Assembly (NCBI RefSeq): GCF_015319355.1
Contig: NZ_JADILU010000005.1
Span: 248,001 to 312,000 of the forward strand
DNA: 64,000 bases
Source of the DNA: Psychroserpens luteus
GTDB taxonomy: Bacteria; Bacteroidota; Bacteroidia; Flavobacteriales; Flavobacteriaceae
Direction of reading: 5' to 3'
Shown here in pieces: positions 54,018-63,222 of the stretch. Position 1 is the stretch's first letter. Every line of letters begins with the position of its first letter. The notes below the pieces were generated by a model that had not been told where the DNA came from, searched no databases, and saw only the letters and a list, made by a program, of their open reading frames with translations. Position numbers and translations under genes: made by a program.

Positions 54018-54707
54018 TTGAACTACCTACCAGACCATATCATATTTGCATTTGGACTATTATTTAGAGTATGCTTCTACACACTTTTAATAACACTTAT
54101 GTTTTTTGAAGAGGCTAGACAACTCAAAACCAAGTATAATAAGATCGTTAATATTGGAATTCTATTTTTTGGAATTTGTTATTTAGGCTCTGTTATCCCA
54201 ATGTATTTAGATGGTAAAGATTATGGTGGCACTTCAGGACTTATGATAACTATCTGGTCTATGTTTTTTCTTTATATACTCATATATAATAATCACTCTA
54301 AATATAAATTTGAACTACAGAAAAAGGCTTCTTATATAATAGTGAGAGTTTTTATTGTTGTTATTCTGTTTTGTAGTGCACAACTTAATTATCATTCTTA
54401 TAATGGAACATGGTATGGTGATTATGAAAGTGAAATATTTCATGGCTATCTATCTATTTTGCTACCAATAGCTGCACATATCTTTTCTAGTTTAAAGCCA
54501 AAAAGTGCTAATCTAGGTTGGTTCGTTGTTTTGGTTACAATGCTTCAATTCTTATATGGTATTTCATTATCTTATGGAATTGATGGTTATATAAGTGATG
54601 ACACAGAATTATCTGTAATATTCATTTTAAATATAATCTTATTTTTTATTGTTGGGATTTATAATATATACAGTGCAAAAAACTTTAAAAAGAGTATCGT
54701 ATTATGA
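54018..54707 (+). CDS. Integral membrane protein, unknown function
   Basis: A 229-residue protein with about seven predicted helices. The start is TTG at 54018 (MNYLPDHIIFAFGLLFRVCFY when read with formyl-Met), because the first ATG (54099) would remove the first helix. Low-complexity aromatic and Ile-rich helices are separated by short loops with SYNGTWYGDYESEIFHGYLS. I recognise no family. The next gene starts within its stop (ATGA overlap of 4 bases), so the two are co-translated. Confidence 0.6.
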   Translation: MNYLPDHIIFAFGLLFRVCFYTLLITLMFFEEARQLKTKYNKIVNIGILFFGICYLGSVIPMYLDGKDYGGTSGLMITIWSMFFLYILIYNNHSKYKFELQKKASYIIVRVFIVVILFCSAQLNYHSYNGTWYGDYESEIFHGYLSILLPIAAHIFSSLKPKSANLGWFVVLVTMLQFLYGISLSYGIDGYISDDTELSVIFILNIILFFIVGIYNIYSAKNFKKSIVL

Positions 54708-55015
54708 TTAAAGATTATACACCATATTACGCAGTAATTTTCACCTCAACGCAAACTGAAGACGTTAAAGGTTATACCGAAATGTCCAACCAAATGGAAA
54801 ATTTAGCCAAACAACAAAAAGGCTTTTTAGGTATTGAAAGTACCAGAAACGAAGTTGGGATTACCGTAAGTTATTGGGAAAGTCTTGACGATATCAAAAA
54901 CTGGAAACAACAAACCGATCATTTAATTGCTCAACAAAAAGGACATGAAAATTGGTATAATTGGTACAAAGTGAGGATATGTAAAGTGGAACGAGAATAT
55001 GAATTTAACTCTTAA
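54704..55015 (+). CDS. ABM-domain protein (antibiotic biosynthesis monooxygenase fold)
   Basis: A 103-residue protein with the dimeric alpha/beta-barrel (ferredoxin-like) ABM fold: YYAVIFTSTQTEDVKGYTEM, MENLAKQQKGFLGIES, VGITVSYWESLDDIKNWKQQ, HENWYNWYKVRICKV. The fold is used in quinone and heme monooxygenases. The catalytic residues of a specific subgroup cannot be assigned. It overlaps the membrane protein gene by four bases. Confidence 0.85.
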   Translation: MIKDYTPYYAVIFTSTQTEDVKGYTEMSNQMENLAKQQKGFLGIESTRNEVGITVSYWESLDDIKNWKQQTDHLIAQQKGHENWYNWYKVRICKVEREYEFNS

Positions 55016-55130
55016 TTTACTTATAGTTCTAAAGTTAACCTAAATCTTACATATCAATAGAATACAAGGTATACTCAAAAAAAAAGACTACGTTAATGAC
55101 ATTGCCTTATTAATATAGTTTATTTAATAA

Positions 55131-58100
55131 TTACCTCTTCAAAGTAAAATGGGCTTTAAATTCTTTACGGTCACTTGTATTAGGTTCATTATACTCTACT
55201 ACAAACCAGTAGTCGCTTGTTGGCAGTTGGTTACCATTGTAGGTACCATTCCAACCTGCTCCTGTAGGACTGAGTTGTTTGAGTAACTTTCCGTATCTGT
55301 CAAATATATAAATTTTTGCGTTTGGTTGATCATTTATTGCACTAATGTTCCATGTATCATTATAACCATCTCCATTTGGTGTGAAGAATTTTGGGTAATC
55401 CATCACTGTAACTTCACCATATCCTTCTCCACATCCATTGATGTCTCTTACTGTCACAACATGTTCTCCTAAAGATACATCTACAAATATTGGCTCTTCT
55501 TGCCATGGACCATTATCTAAGCTGTACTCATATACGCCTATTCCATCTACGGTCACTTCTATAACGTGTGTATCTGCAAAGGCATCTGTAGTTACTGTAG
55601 CTACTACCGTTGGTGGTGCGCTTTCTACAACTTCTGTCTCATCTGTTCCTACACACATTGTGTTTGGTGAGCTCGTTACATCGGTAACGTTTACGGTGTA
55701 TGTTCCGCCTTCGGTTGGCATATAACTTCCGTTAGTTGCGCCTGCAATTGGTGTACCATTAAATAACCATTCAAAAGTATAAGTTGGTGTACTTAATCCT
55801 GTGTCTAAGACTAATGGGTTTAAGACTTCTGAACCATTAAGTCCCACACATAAGATATAGCTATCTTCTAAATCAAATACGGGTAACGGATTCACTTCTA
55901 ATGTTAATGGTGCTACTGCATAACAGATTGAGGTATCCATACCTGCTACATCTAGTGTGTCATTATCTACTCTTGCCCAAATAATTTGTGGGTTGACTAA
56001 ATTCTCATATAAGAATGGTAATGGGTTAACACCTAATTCTGCATCGACTTCTGTTTCATAATAGCTGATGCTATAGTTTGCTGGATCTTGACCATCTAAC
56101 ACTTGTGCTTGAACACTATCCAGATCTAAATCTACTAGGTCTGTAACTGGTGTTAAATCAAACTGTGCGCTGTTATTGGCTGGATCATTATCATCATCCA
56201 TCTCATCATCACAAATCTCATACAATATCGCTTCCAAATCACTATTAGCTTCGGCTGCTTCTTGTACTTCTATATTAAAGCTTGGTGTGCTAATAGAACA
56301 GCCTGTATCATTATTGGTAATGGCTACAAAAATCTGTTGTGGATTGGTCACATTGGTATATGGACTGACTAGCGCATTCATCAAATCGTCCGCATCTTCT
56401 TGGTTCACGTGATAAGTAACTGTGAATAACGTTGCATCTTGTCCGTTTAAGACTTCAGCATCTTTCATCGTTAAATCAAAATCGTAGAAGCCATCGTTGT
56501 TTAATTCACAAGCTATAAAATCTATAACTGCAATAACATCTGGTAATGGGTTAACGATGATAGTAAAGTTTACAATCGTATAACATTGTGTGATGTCATT
56601 GGTCACTCTTACATAAATCACTTGTGGTGTACTGATGTTAGTGTACATTGTTGGATCTACTATAGCATTCACGCCATCTTCTGCATCTTCAAATGTTTCA
56701 TGGTAAGTTGGTGTGACACCTGTTTCTCCGTTGAGTAATAAAACTTCGTCTGTAGTCAAATCAAACGCCTCTTCCATATCTCCTGGATTGATATCATCAC
56801 AGAGAATCAAATCTGGAAGTACTGTTGTTGGTGTTGGATTTGGCAAGACTCTTATCGTAAGGGTGACTTGATCTGTACATCCTGTATCGGTATCGGTTAC
56901 CACTACATATAAGGTTTGTGGATTGGCTGGTGCTATTCCTATGGCTGTATTGGTATACGCTTCTGCGTCTACTGCATTGTCTTGTGCATTAGCATCATCT
57001 TGAGTTTCATAGTAACTCACACTCCAACTGCCTTCACCTCCTGTGATCTCATTGTCTTTTACGGTTAAATCAAAGACTGTGATTTCATCTGCAACGTCAT
57101 CATCACACAATTGTAATGGTGTTGGTTGCACTGCTACTGGTGGTAATTCTACGCTAAGTTCAAATAGTCCTGTATCGACACAACCATTGGTATTGCTTAC
57201 CAGTCTTACATAGATGATTTGTGGATTACTGGTATTGGTATAGTTACCTACGTTGGCTATTGGATTTGCTCCTGATTGTGCATCTAATATAGTTACATGA
57301 TAAGTTAGGGTTACATCAGTTTGTGTCCCTAAGATTTCTGCATCTTTGGTTGTCAAATCAAATTGTGCTATCCCATCTGCATTGGTATCACAGATTACAT
57401 AGTCATCTAGTGTTACGGGTACTTCTGGCGATTCTAGTACGCGAATCGTTAAAGTTTCCGAAGCATTATAACATCCTGTTATCGTGTTGGTGAGTCTGAT
57501 GTAAATGGTTTGCTCGTTAATCACGATGTTCGTGTATGGACTTGCTAGTGGATTGTCTCCCATATTAGCATCTTCCAGCGTTTCGTGATAGGTTACTGCT
57601 GTATTTAATTCGCCTCCTATAATTTCTAGCGTTCGTTCTTCTAAATCGAAACTTGCAAAACCATCGTTATCTCCATCACATTCTTCTAAATCTGTTGGTG
57701 TGGTTGGTGATGGAATTGGATTGACTCTTAATAAGATGGTTGCAGTTGTGCTTACTGAACAGCCTGTCACATCGTTAGTTGCCACGACGAATATTGTTTG
57801 TGGATTAACTGTATTTATGTATGGACTTGTGATCGGGTTATAGTTCGTATTCGCATCTGCTTGCGTCTCGAAGTATGTTAAACTGATGCCTGTTTGCCCG
57901 TTTAAGATCTCATCGGTTGCGTCTTCTAGGATGAACGATTCCATCTCATCACCTGGATTATTGTCATCACATAATTCTAATGGTGCTGGTTGTACGAGTA
58001 CGGGTAGCGCATTGACGATGAGTTCTAACGTGGTGAGCTTGTAACATCCTGTTGCATTATCTTCTACTCGTACCCAAAGTATTTGATTGAATGCTTCGGT

Positions 58101-60149
58101 ATTGGTGTAGTTGGCTGGATTTGCGATTGGATTACTTGGTAAACCTGCATTGGTCTCATCTGCATAATAACTTACCGTATATGAGGTTGGGTCTGCTAAG
58201 TTTTGAAGGATCTCTGCGTTTTTACTGGTCAAGTCAAATTGAGCTATACCGTCTGCTGATAAATCATCACAAACTTCTAATGCGGTTGGTCCTGCGCCTA
58301 ATTGTGGCGTTGGGTTGACGATTAAAATAAGTTCTAATGTTGTTGCACAATCTATGACTACCGTTGCACTGTCTACACGTACATAAATCGTTTGCATGTC
58401 TTCTACAATATTATTGTAAGGACTTAATAATGGGTTGACATCATTATCGGCATCTGCCATCGTCTCATGGTAGCTAACAGATAAACTTGGATCGCCTCCT
58501 GTGATTCCATTATCTAGATCTGTTAAAGTAAACACTCCAAATCCATCACTGTCTGGATCGCAATACTCTAATGGTGTTGGTGTGTTGGCTGCTAGTGGTT
58601 CTGTTCCTGAAATATCCCAAGTACAAGTGATATCATTAAAGGTTGTCGTTTCCCAACATTCAAGCCCAGTTGGCTCTAGAGGTTGTGTCCCTGTAACGTC
58701 CCAACTACACGTTGTATTATTAAAAGTTACTGTTTCCCAGCACTCAATAGTAGGTTGAGTTGGTTGAGTACCTGTAACATCCCAATCACATGTTATAGTA
58801 TTAAATGTTGCTATTTCCCAGCACTCAATAGTAGGTTGCACTAGTTGTGTACCTGTAATATCCCAACTACATGTTACAGTATTAAAACTAGTGGTTTCCC
58901 AACATTCTAATCCTGTTGGTTGAGTTGGTTGTGTTCCTGACACTTCCCACAAACATGTTGAATTATTAAAAGTTACTGTTTCCCAGCACTCAATAGTAGG
59001 TTGCACTGGTTGTGTGCCTGTAATATCCCAACTGCAAGTCACTGTATTAAAATTTGTCACCTCCCAGCATTCTAGTCCTGTAGGTTGAGTTGGCTGAGTA
59101 CCTGTAATTTCCCAATCGCATGTGACATCATTAATTGTTGCTGTTTCCCAACATTCTATAGTAGGTTCTGTTGGTGCTTGAGTGATAATAATTTCAAAAA
59201 CATTTGAAAACGTATTACAATCGTTATTATTCAAATTAGTAGCAAATTCTGCTACTTTAGCCCTATAATAAGTTGTTGTTGTAACACTAGAGACAGTTAA
59301 AGTTTCGTTTGTTTCGCCTGAAAGATCAGTCCAAGACATATTATCAAAACTTTCTTGCCATTGATAGAAGTGACTGCTAAATACTATATTATCTGGTGTC
59401 GCTGTTAATATTGTATCATAAGGTGTAGAACTACTGCATAAGGCAACACCATCATTAGAATCAGTATTTATTACTTCAATAAAATCACCACAACTTTTAA
59501 ACACAATATCATCTATAGCTAAATCATTCCCACAACCTCCAGAACCATTATTTATCATTTTTAAAATTACAGACGTTTGACCAACAATCGTTTGAAAAAC
59601 CAGCGCATATTGTTGCCAATTAGGTGAAAATGTACTACCAATATTTCCTGTATCTCCAGATGCTAATAAATTAGTATCTGTATTATCCCAAATTTCAAAC
59701 CTTACATTAACTGGAATTGCTCCAGCTCCACAAAAACCATTAGCAGGTGTTAAATTTACAATCCAAGACGAAAACTCGTAAGATGTATTTTCACATAAAC
59801 CACTAACAGTTGTTCTATAAAATTCTCCAGAAGCAGAAGCAGAATTAACCACAAGCATTCTCCCATTAGTATCGTCAGGTGTATGATCTTGAACGCTGAA
59901 CCAATCAAAGTAATTGGTGTTACTACTTACAGTGTATCTACCATCAATAGGCTCGCCTCCATTTGCGTAATTATATGTTGTAGTTCCTGCTGGTAAAGGA
60001 GAATCTGTAGTACCTGTTCCAAAGGTTTCTAAGAAAATTGGATCACCAGAATTACCTTGACAAAAACCTAATTGAGCAAATACATTTTCCGAAGAAAAAA
60101 ACAAGCTAAAAATTAAGATAACTTTAATACAAATGAAGCATTTTTTCAC
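55131..60149 (-). CDS. Giant T9SS repeat adhesin with CHU_C sorting domain
   Basis: A 1672-residue cell-surface protein. A signal peptide (1-25) leads into a jelly-roll-like N-terminal domain (about 30-220, with a CGND motif), an Ig-like segment (about 230-320), and seven tandem ECWE repeats of 27-28 residues. Nine repeats of about 95-100 residues follow, each with CDD..(D)G...FDLT..., TYHET..DA and PQTIYVRV. It ends in an Ig-like domain and a gliding CHU_C (type B T9SS) domain (about 1585-1672) with FFTPNGDGYNDTWNISAIN and YGKLLKQLSPTGAGWNGTYN. Asp-rich loops suggest calcium binding. It is a likely adhesin for gliding, biofilm or host contact. It is inserted between A2M and PBP1C genes. Confidence 0.92.
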   Translation of the reverse strand: MKKCFICIKVILIFSLFFSSENVFAQLGFCQGNSGDPIFLETFGTGTTDSPLPAGTTTYNYANGGEPIDGRYTVSSNTNYFDWFSVQDHTPDDTNGRMLVVNSASASGEFYRTTVSGLCENTSYEFSSWIVNLTPANGFCGAGAIPVNVRFEIWDNTDTNLLASGDTGNIGSTFSPNWQQYALVFQTIVGQTSVILKMINNGSGGCGNDLAIDDIVFKSCGDFIEVINTDSNDGVALCSSSTPYDTILTATPDNIVFSSHFYQWQESFDNMSWTDLSGETNETLTVSSVTTTTYYRAKVAEFATNLNNNDCNTFSNVFEIIITQAPTEPTIECWETATINDVTCDWEITGTQPTQPTGLECWEVTNFNTVTCSWDITGTQPVQPTIECWETVTFNNSTCLWEVSGTQPTQPTGLECWETTSFNTVTCSWDITGTQLVQPTIECWEIATFNTITCDWDVTGTQPTQPTIECWETVTFNNTTCSWDVTGTQPLEPTGLECWETTTFNDITCTWDISGTEPLAANTPTPLEYCDPDSDGFGVFTLTDLDNGITGGDPSLSVSYHETMADADNDVNPLLSPYNNIVEDMQTIYVRVDSATVVIDCATTLELILIVNPTPQLGAGPTALEVCDDLSADGIAQFDLTSKNAEILQNLADPTSYTVSYYADETNAGLPSNPIANPANYTNTEAFNQILWVRVEDNATGCYKLTTLELIVNALPVLVQPAPLELCDDNNPGDEMESFILEDATDEILNGQTGISLTYFETQADANTNYNPITSPYINTVNPQTIFVVATNDVTGCSVSTTATILLRVNPIPSPTTPTDLEECDGDNDGFASFDLEERTLEIIGGELNTAVTYHETLEDANMGDNPLASPYTNIVINEQTIYIRLTNTITGCYNASETLTIRVLESPEVPVTLDDYVICDTNADGIAQFDLTTKDAEILGTQTDVTLTYHVTILDAQSGANPIANVGNYTNTSNPQIIYVRLVSNTNGCVDTGLFELSVELPPVAVQPTPLQLCDDDVADEITVFDLTVKDNEITGGEGSWSVSYYETQDDANAQDNAVDAEAYTNTAIGIAPANPQTLYVVVTDTDTGCTDQVTLTIRVLPNPTPTTVLPDLILCDDINPGDMEEAFDLTTDEVLLLNGETGVTPTYHETFEDAEDGVNAIVDPTMYTNISTPQVIYVRVTNDITQCYTIVNFTIIVNPLPDVIAVIDFIACELNNDGFYDFDLTMKDAEVLNGQDATLFTVTYHVNQEDADDLMNALVSPYTNVTNPQQIFVAITNNDTGCSISTPSFNIEVQEAAEANSDLEAILYEICDDEMDDDNDPANNSAQFDLTPVTDLVDLDLDSVQAQVLDGQDPANYSISYYETEVDAELGVNPLPFLYENLVNPQIIWARVDNDTLDVAGMDTSICYAVAPLTLEVNPLPVFDLEDSYILCVGLNGSEVLNPLVLDTGLSTPTYTFEWLFNGTPIAGATNGSYMPTEGGTYTVNVTDVTSSPNTMCVGTDETEVVESAPPTVVATVTTDAFADTHVIEVTVDGIGVYEYSLDNGPWQEEPIFVDVSLGEHVVTVRDINGCGEGYGEVTVMDYPKFFTPNGDGYNDTWNISAINDQPNAKIYIFDRYGKLLKQLSPTGAGWNGTYNGNQLPTSDYWFVVEYNEPNTSDRKEFKAHFTLKR
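55860..58575 (-). repeat. Nine divergent ~300-bp coding repeats of the adhesin
   Basis: Each repeat encodes a Cys-Asp start, an FDLT strand, a TYHET/SYYET strand with DA(N/D) and NP(L/I)..PY(T)N, then PQ.IYVRV and a Cys-containing strand. Sequence similarity between copies is moderate, so they are old. They explain the many similar DNA stretches in this region. Confidence 0.8.
58593..59165 (-). repeat. Seven tandem ~82-bp coding repeats (ECWE motif)
   Basis: Seven units encode PT(I or GL)ECWE..(T)FN..TC.W(D/E)(I/V)(T/S)GT(Q/E)P. Along the protein the variant order is I, GL, I, GL, I, I, GL, suggesting growth by duplication of two-unit blocks. Each unit has one Cys pair (ECW and TCxW), so an array of small disulfide-bonded modules is expected. 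Confidence 0.85.
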
Positions 60150-60237
60150 GTTAAACAGGAATGGTTATTTGTTGAAAATACCTATATTTATTTGAACATA
60201 ATTAAAAGAAACATAATAAAACACTGTTGTATAGGTC

Positions 60238-62589
60238 ATGTATAGGTTAATTACATTTATTAAGAAGAATAAAAAGAAAACGGTAGTGTTTTTAGTCCTA
60301 TTAATCGCTTATTTTTTCTGTCTTCCTGGTGATTTATTCAAAGATCCAACCGCAACTGTTATCACAAGTCAAAACAATCAATTGCTAGGAGCCCAAATTG
60401 CCTCTGACGGTCAATGGCGTTTTCCACATAACGATAGCATTCCGGAAAAATTCAAAATTTGTATTGTACAATTTGAAGATGAGTATTTTTATAAGCATCC
60501 TGGTTTCAATCCCATTTCCATTTTTAAAGCACTTAAAGATAATATGAGCGCAGGAGAAGTAAAACGTGGCGGAAGTACATTAACACAACAAGTCATTAGA
60601 TTATCAAGAAAAGGGCAATCAAGAACCTATCTAGAAAAAGTAAAAGAAATCATTTTAGCAACACGATTAGAAGTAAGAGATTCTAAACAAGATATTTTAG
60701 CTTATTATAGTAGTAACGCTCCTTTTGGAGGTAACGTTGTTGGTTTAGATGCTGCTTCTTGGCGCTATTTTAATAGAGATGCACATCAATTATCTTGGGC
60801 AGAAAGTGCAACTTTAGCTGTTTTACCAAATGCGCCAAGTTTAATTTATCCAGGAAAAAATCAAGAACGTTTATTAGAAAAACGTGACAGATTACTGGCC
60901 AAACTTGTTGAAAATAAGATTATAGATTCATTAACTTACAATTTATCAATTGCAGAAGGTTTACCTCAAAAACCCTACGCTTTACCACAAATTGCACCTC
61001 ATTTACTTCAAAAAGTAGCGACAACTAATCGTGGCGAACGTACTCAAACTACTATTGATCGCAATCTTCAAGAACGTGTCAATTATATTGTAAAAAACCA
61101 ATACAACATATTAAAACAAAATGAAATTCATAATGCATCTGTATTAGTTTTAGACGTTCGTACTCGTAAAGTTTTGGCTTATGTTGGTAACACTCCAACA
61201 GACAGAGCACATCAAAAAGATGTTGATATTATTGACAAACCACGAAGTACTGGTAGTATTTTAAAACCGTTTCTATATGCTGCAATGTTAGATGCTGGAG
61301 ATTTATTACCTAATACTTTGGTAACAGATGTCCCAAGTCAGTTTGGGAGTTATAATCCAGAAAATTTCAATAAAGAATATGATGGTGTCGTGCCTGCGAG
61401 TCGTGCGTTATCTCGTTCACTGAATGTTCCTGCAGTACGAATGCTTCAGGATTTTGGACTAGATCGCTTTCATCAATATCTAAAACAATTACAGCTCAAA
61501 GATTTGAAATATAATGCCAATCATTATGGATTATCGCTCATTCTTGGAGGCGCAGAGAGCAATCTTTGGGATTTATGTAAAAGTTATGCGTCACTATCAT
61601 CAACCTTAAATCATTTTTCTGAAACCTCTAGCGAGTATTATACCAATGAGTTTGTTGAGCCTACTTTTATTGCTTCGGAAACTATAAATTTTGGAGATAA
61701 GTCTGCTGAAAAAACAATCTTTGATGCTGCATCCATCTACCTCACTTATGAAAGTTTGAAGAAAGTAAACAGGCCTCAAGGTGATGAAAGTTGGGAGTTT
61801 TTTGATGACTCTAAACAAATCGCTTGGAAAACAGGAACCAGCTTTGGTTTTAGAGATGCTTGGGCAATTGGTACGACTAAAGATTATGTTGTTGGTGTTT
61901 GGGTTGGTAATGCAGATGGTGAAGGTCGTCCAGGATTGGTTGGTGTACAAACTGCAGCACCTATTTTATTTGATGTATTTGATATTTTACCTAATAGCGA
62001 TTGGTTTGCAAAACCATTTGACGAAATGCAAGAGGTGACGATTTGCTCTAAAAGCGGACATCGTGCGTCACCAAACTGCGATATTACAGAGCAAAACTAT
62101 GTTCAAATTAGTGGGCTAAAAACAGAACCTTGTCCATATCATATTTTGGCTCATGTTGATGCAACTGAAACTTATCAAGTTAATTCCTCCTGTGAGGATT
62201 TAAGCAATATCAAACATAAGTCTTGGTTTGTATTATCACCTTTAAAAGCATATTATTATAAGAGTAAAAACCCTTTTTATGAACCATTGCCTAAACTGCG
62301 TTTGGATTGCATGGGAGAGAATCAAGTGTCAATGGATTTTATTTACCCTAAGGAGAACAACTCGATTTTCCTTCCGAAAGATTTTGATGGTGAAACCAAT
62401 GAACTTATTTTAAAGATTGCACATTCTAAACCAGAATCTAGTGTGTTTTGGTATGTTGACGAAACATATGTTGGCACAACGAGAGATATTCATGAATTGG
62501 CTATTCTTCCGAAGAAAGGAAAACATACCATAACCGTCGTTGATGAATTTGGAAATGAAGTGAAACGCTTGATTTCAATTTCAGAGTAA
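60238..62589 (+). CDS. pbpC: Penicillin-binding protein 1C
   Basis: A 783-residue bifunctional peptidoglycan synthase. An N-terminal anchor helix (about 14-29) is followed by a GT51 glycosyltransferase domain (about 45-230) with FEDEYFYKHPGFNPISI and RGGSTLTQQVIRLSR. The transpeptidase domain has Ser340 and Lys343 in STGSILKPF, an SxN-like RSLN and K531TGTS535. A C-terminal PBP1C domain (about 690-783) ends the protein. The first Met matches the usual start. It is the common neighbour of alpha-2-macroglobulin genes, though here separated. Confidence 0.95.
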   Translation: MYRLITFIKKNKKKTVVFLVLLIAYFFCLPGDLFKDPTATVITSQNNQLLGAQIASDGQWRFPHNDSIPEKFKICIVQFEDEYFYKHPGFNPISIFKALKDNMSAGEVKRGGSTLTQQVIRLSRKGQSRTYLEKVKEIILATRLEVRDSKQDILAYYSSNAPFGGNVVGLDAASWRYFNRDAHQLSWAESATLAVLPNAPSLIYPGKNQERLLEKRDRLLAKLVENKIIDSLTYNLSIAEGLPQKPYALPQIAPHLLQKVATTNRGERTQTTIDRNLQERVNYIVKNQYNILKQNEIHNASVLVLDVRTRKVLAYVGNTPTDRAHQKDVDIIDKPRSTGSILKPFLYAAMLDAGDLLPNTLVTDVPSQFGSYNPENFNKEYDGVVPASRALSRSLNVPAVRMLQDFGLDRFHQYLKQLQLKDLKYNANHYGLSLILGGAESNLWDLCKSYASLSSTLNHFSETSSEYYTNEFVEPTFIASETINFGDKSAEKTIFDAASIYLTYESLKKVNRPQGDESWEFFDDSKQIAWKTGTSFGFRDAWAIGTTKDYVVGVWVGNADGEGRPGLVGVQTAAPILFDVFDILPNSDWFAKPFDEMQEVTICSKSGHRASPNCDITEQNYVQISGLKTEPCPYHILAHVDATETYQVNSSCEDLSNIKHKSWFVLSPLKAYYYKSKNPFYEPLPKLRLDCMGENQVSMDFIYPKENNSIFLPKDFDGETNELILKIAHSKPESSVFWYVDETYVGTTRDIHELAILPKKGKHTITVVDEFGNEVKRLISISE

Positions 62590-62606
62590 AATATCGTTTA
62601 AATTAT

Positions 62607-62614
62607 TACCTTTG
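62607..62614 (+). promoter_or_regulatory. -7 promoter box of the small membrane protein gene
   Basis: TACCTTTG matches TAnnTTTG and lies 27 bases before the start codon at 62642. Confidence 0.5.
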
Positions 62615-62641
62615 CCTTCATAATTTTAAAAACCACAAACG

Positions 62642-63082
62642 ATGTACGAAGTTGTTAAAATGATTCACTCTTATTGGGCTTATCTTGCAGTAATTATGCT
62701 AATAGTAGCCACTTTTAATGCATTAATTAAGTTTTTTGGTAACAAAGAATTTAGCGCTGTAGATTTTAGAATTTCTCTATTTACATTAATTGTAATGCAC
62801 ATTCAATTACTAATTGGTTTGGTATTGTATTTCACTTCGCCTTTTGGATTTAAAAACATAGCTGCAAACGGAATAAAAGGATTAGATTCGCTTGCTAGGC
62901 TCTTAGCTGTAGATCATCCATTTGTTGGCATTATTGCTGTTACTTTTATTACTATTGGATATTCAAAACATAAAAAGAAATTGACTTCTAAACCAAAATT
63001 TAAAATGTTAGCCATTTTTTACACTTTAGGTTTTCTTCTAGTCTTATCTAGAATTCCTTGGACGAATTGGATTTTTAAATAA
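62642..63082 (+). CDS. Four-helix membrane protein, cytochrome-b-like label uncertain
   Basis: A 146-residue integral membrane protein with four helices: the first pair has MIHSYWAYLAVIMLIVATFNAL and then LIVMHIQLLIGLVLYF, with His residues in helices. The third and fourth, DHPFVGIIAVTFITIGYS and MLAIFYTLGFLLVLSRIPW, include a fourth His near the start. It resembles flavobacterial proteins often called cytochrome B, but heme ligands cannot be confirmed. It has its own promoter and terminator. Confidence 0.72.
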   Translation: MYEVVKMIHSYWAYLAVIMLIVATFNALIKFFGNKEFSAVDFRISLFTLIVMHIQLLIGLVLYFTSPFGFKNIAANGIKGLDSLARLLAVDHPFVGIIAVTFITIGYSKHKKKLTSKPKFKMLAIFYTLGFLLVLSRIPWTNWIFK

Positions 63083-63170
63083 TTTAAACTTTTTCCAATC
63101 GGTCAAAAAACATCTAGTTTTCATCAGAATGCAAAAAGCATCAATCACTTCATTCTCAAAAACAAAAAAA

Positions 63171-63195
63171 ATGCGCTATTAAATTAATAGCGCAT
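63171..63195. terminator. Bidirectional intrinsic terminator
   Basis: ATGCGCTATT and AATAGCGCAT form a 10-bp stem, flanked by seven A on the left and eight T on the right. It serves the convergent membrane-protein and nuclease genes. Confidence 0.85.
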
Positions 63196-63222
63196 TTTTT
63201 TTATTATTTATTTACTTGAATA

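Noticed and set aside
58593-59165. Regular direct repeats that could suggest a CRISPR array
   Set aside because: Units are 81-84 bases, contiguous without unique spacers and code in frame for ECWE modules of the adhesin.
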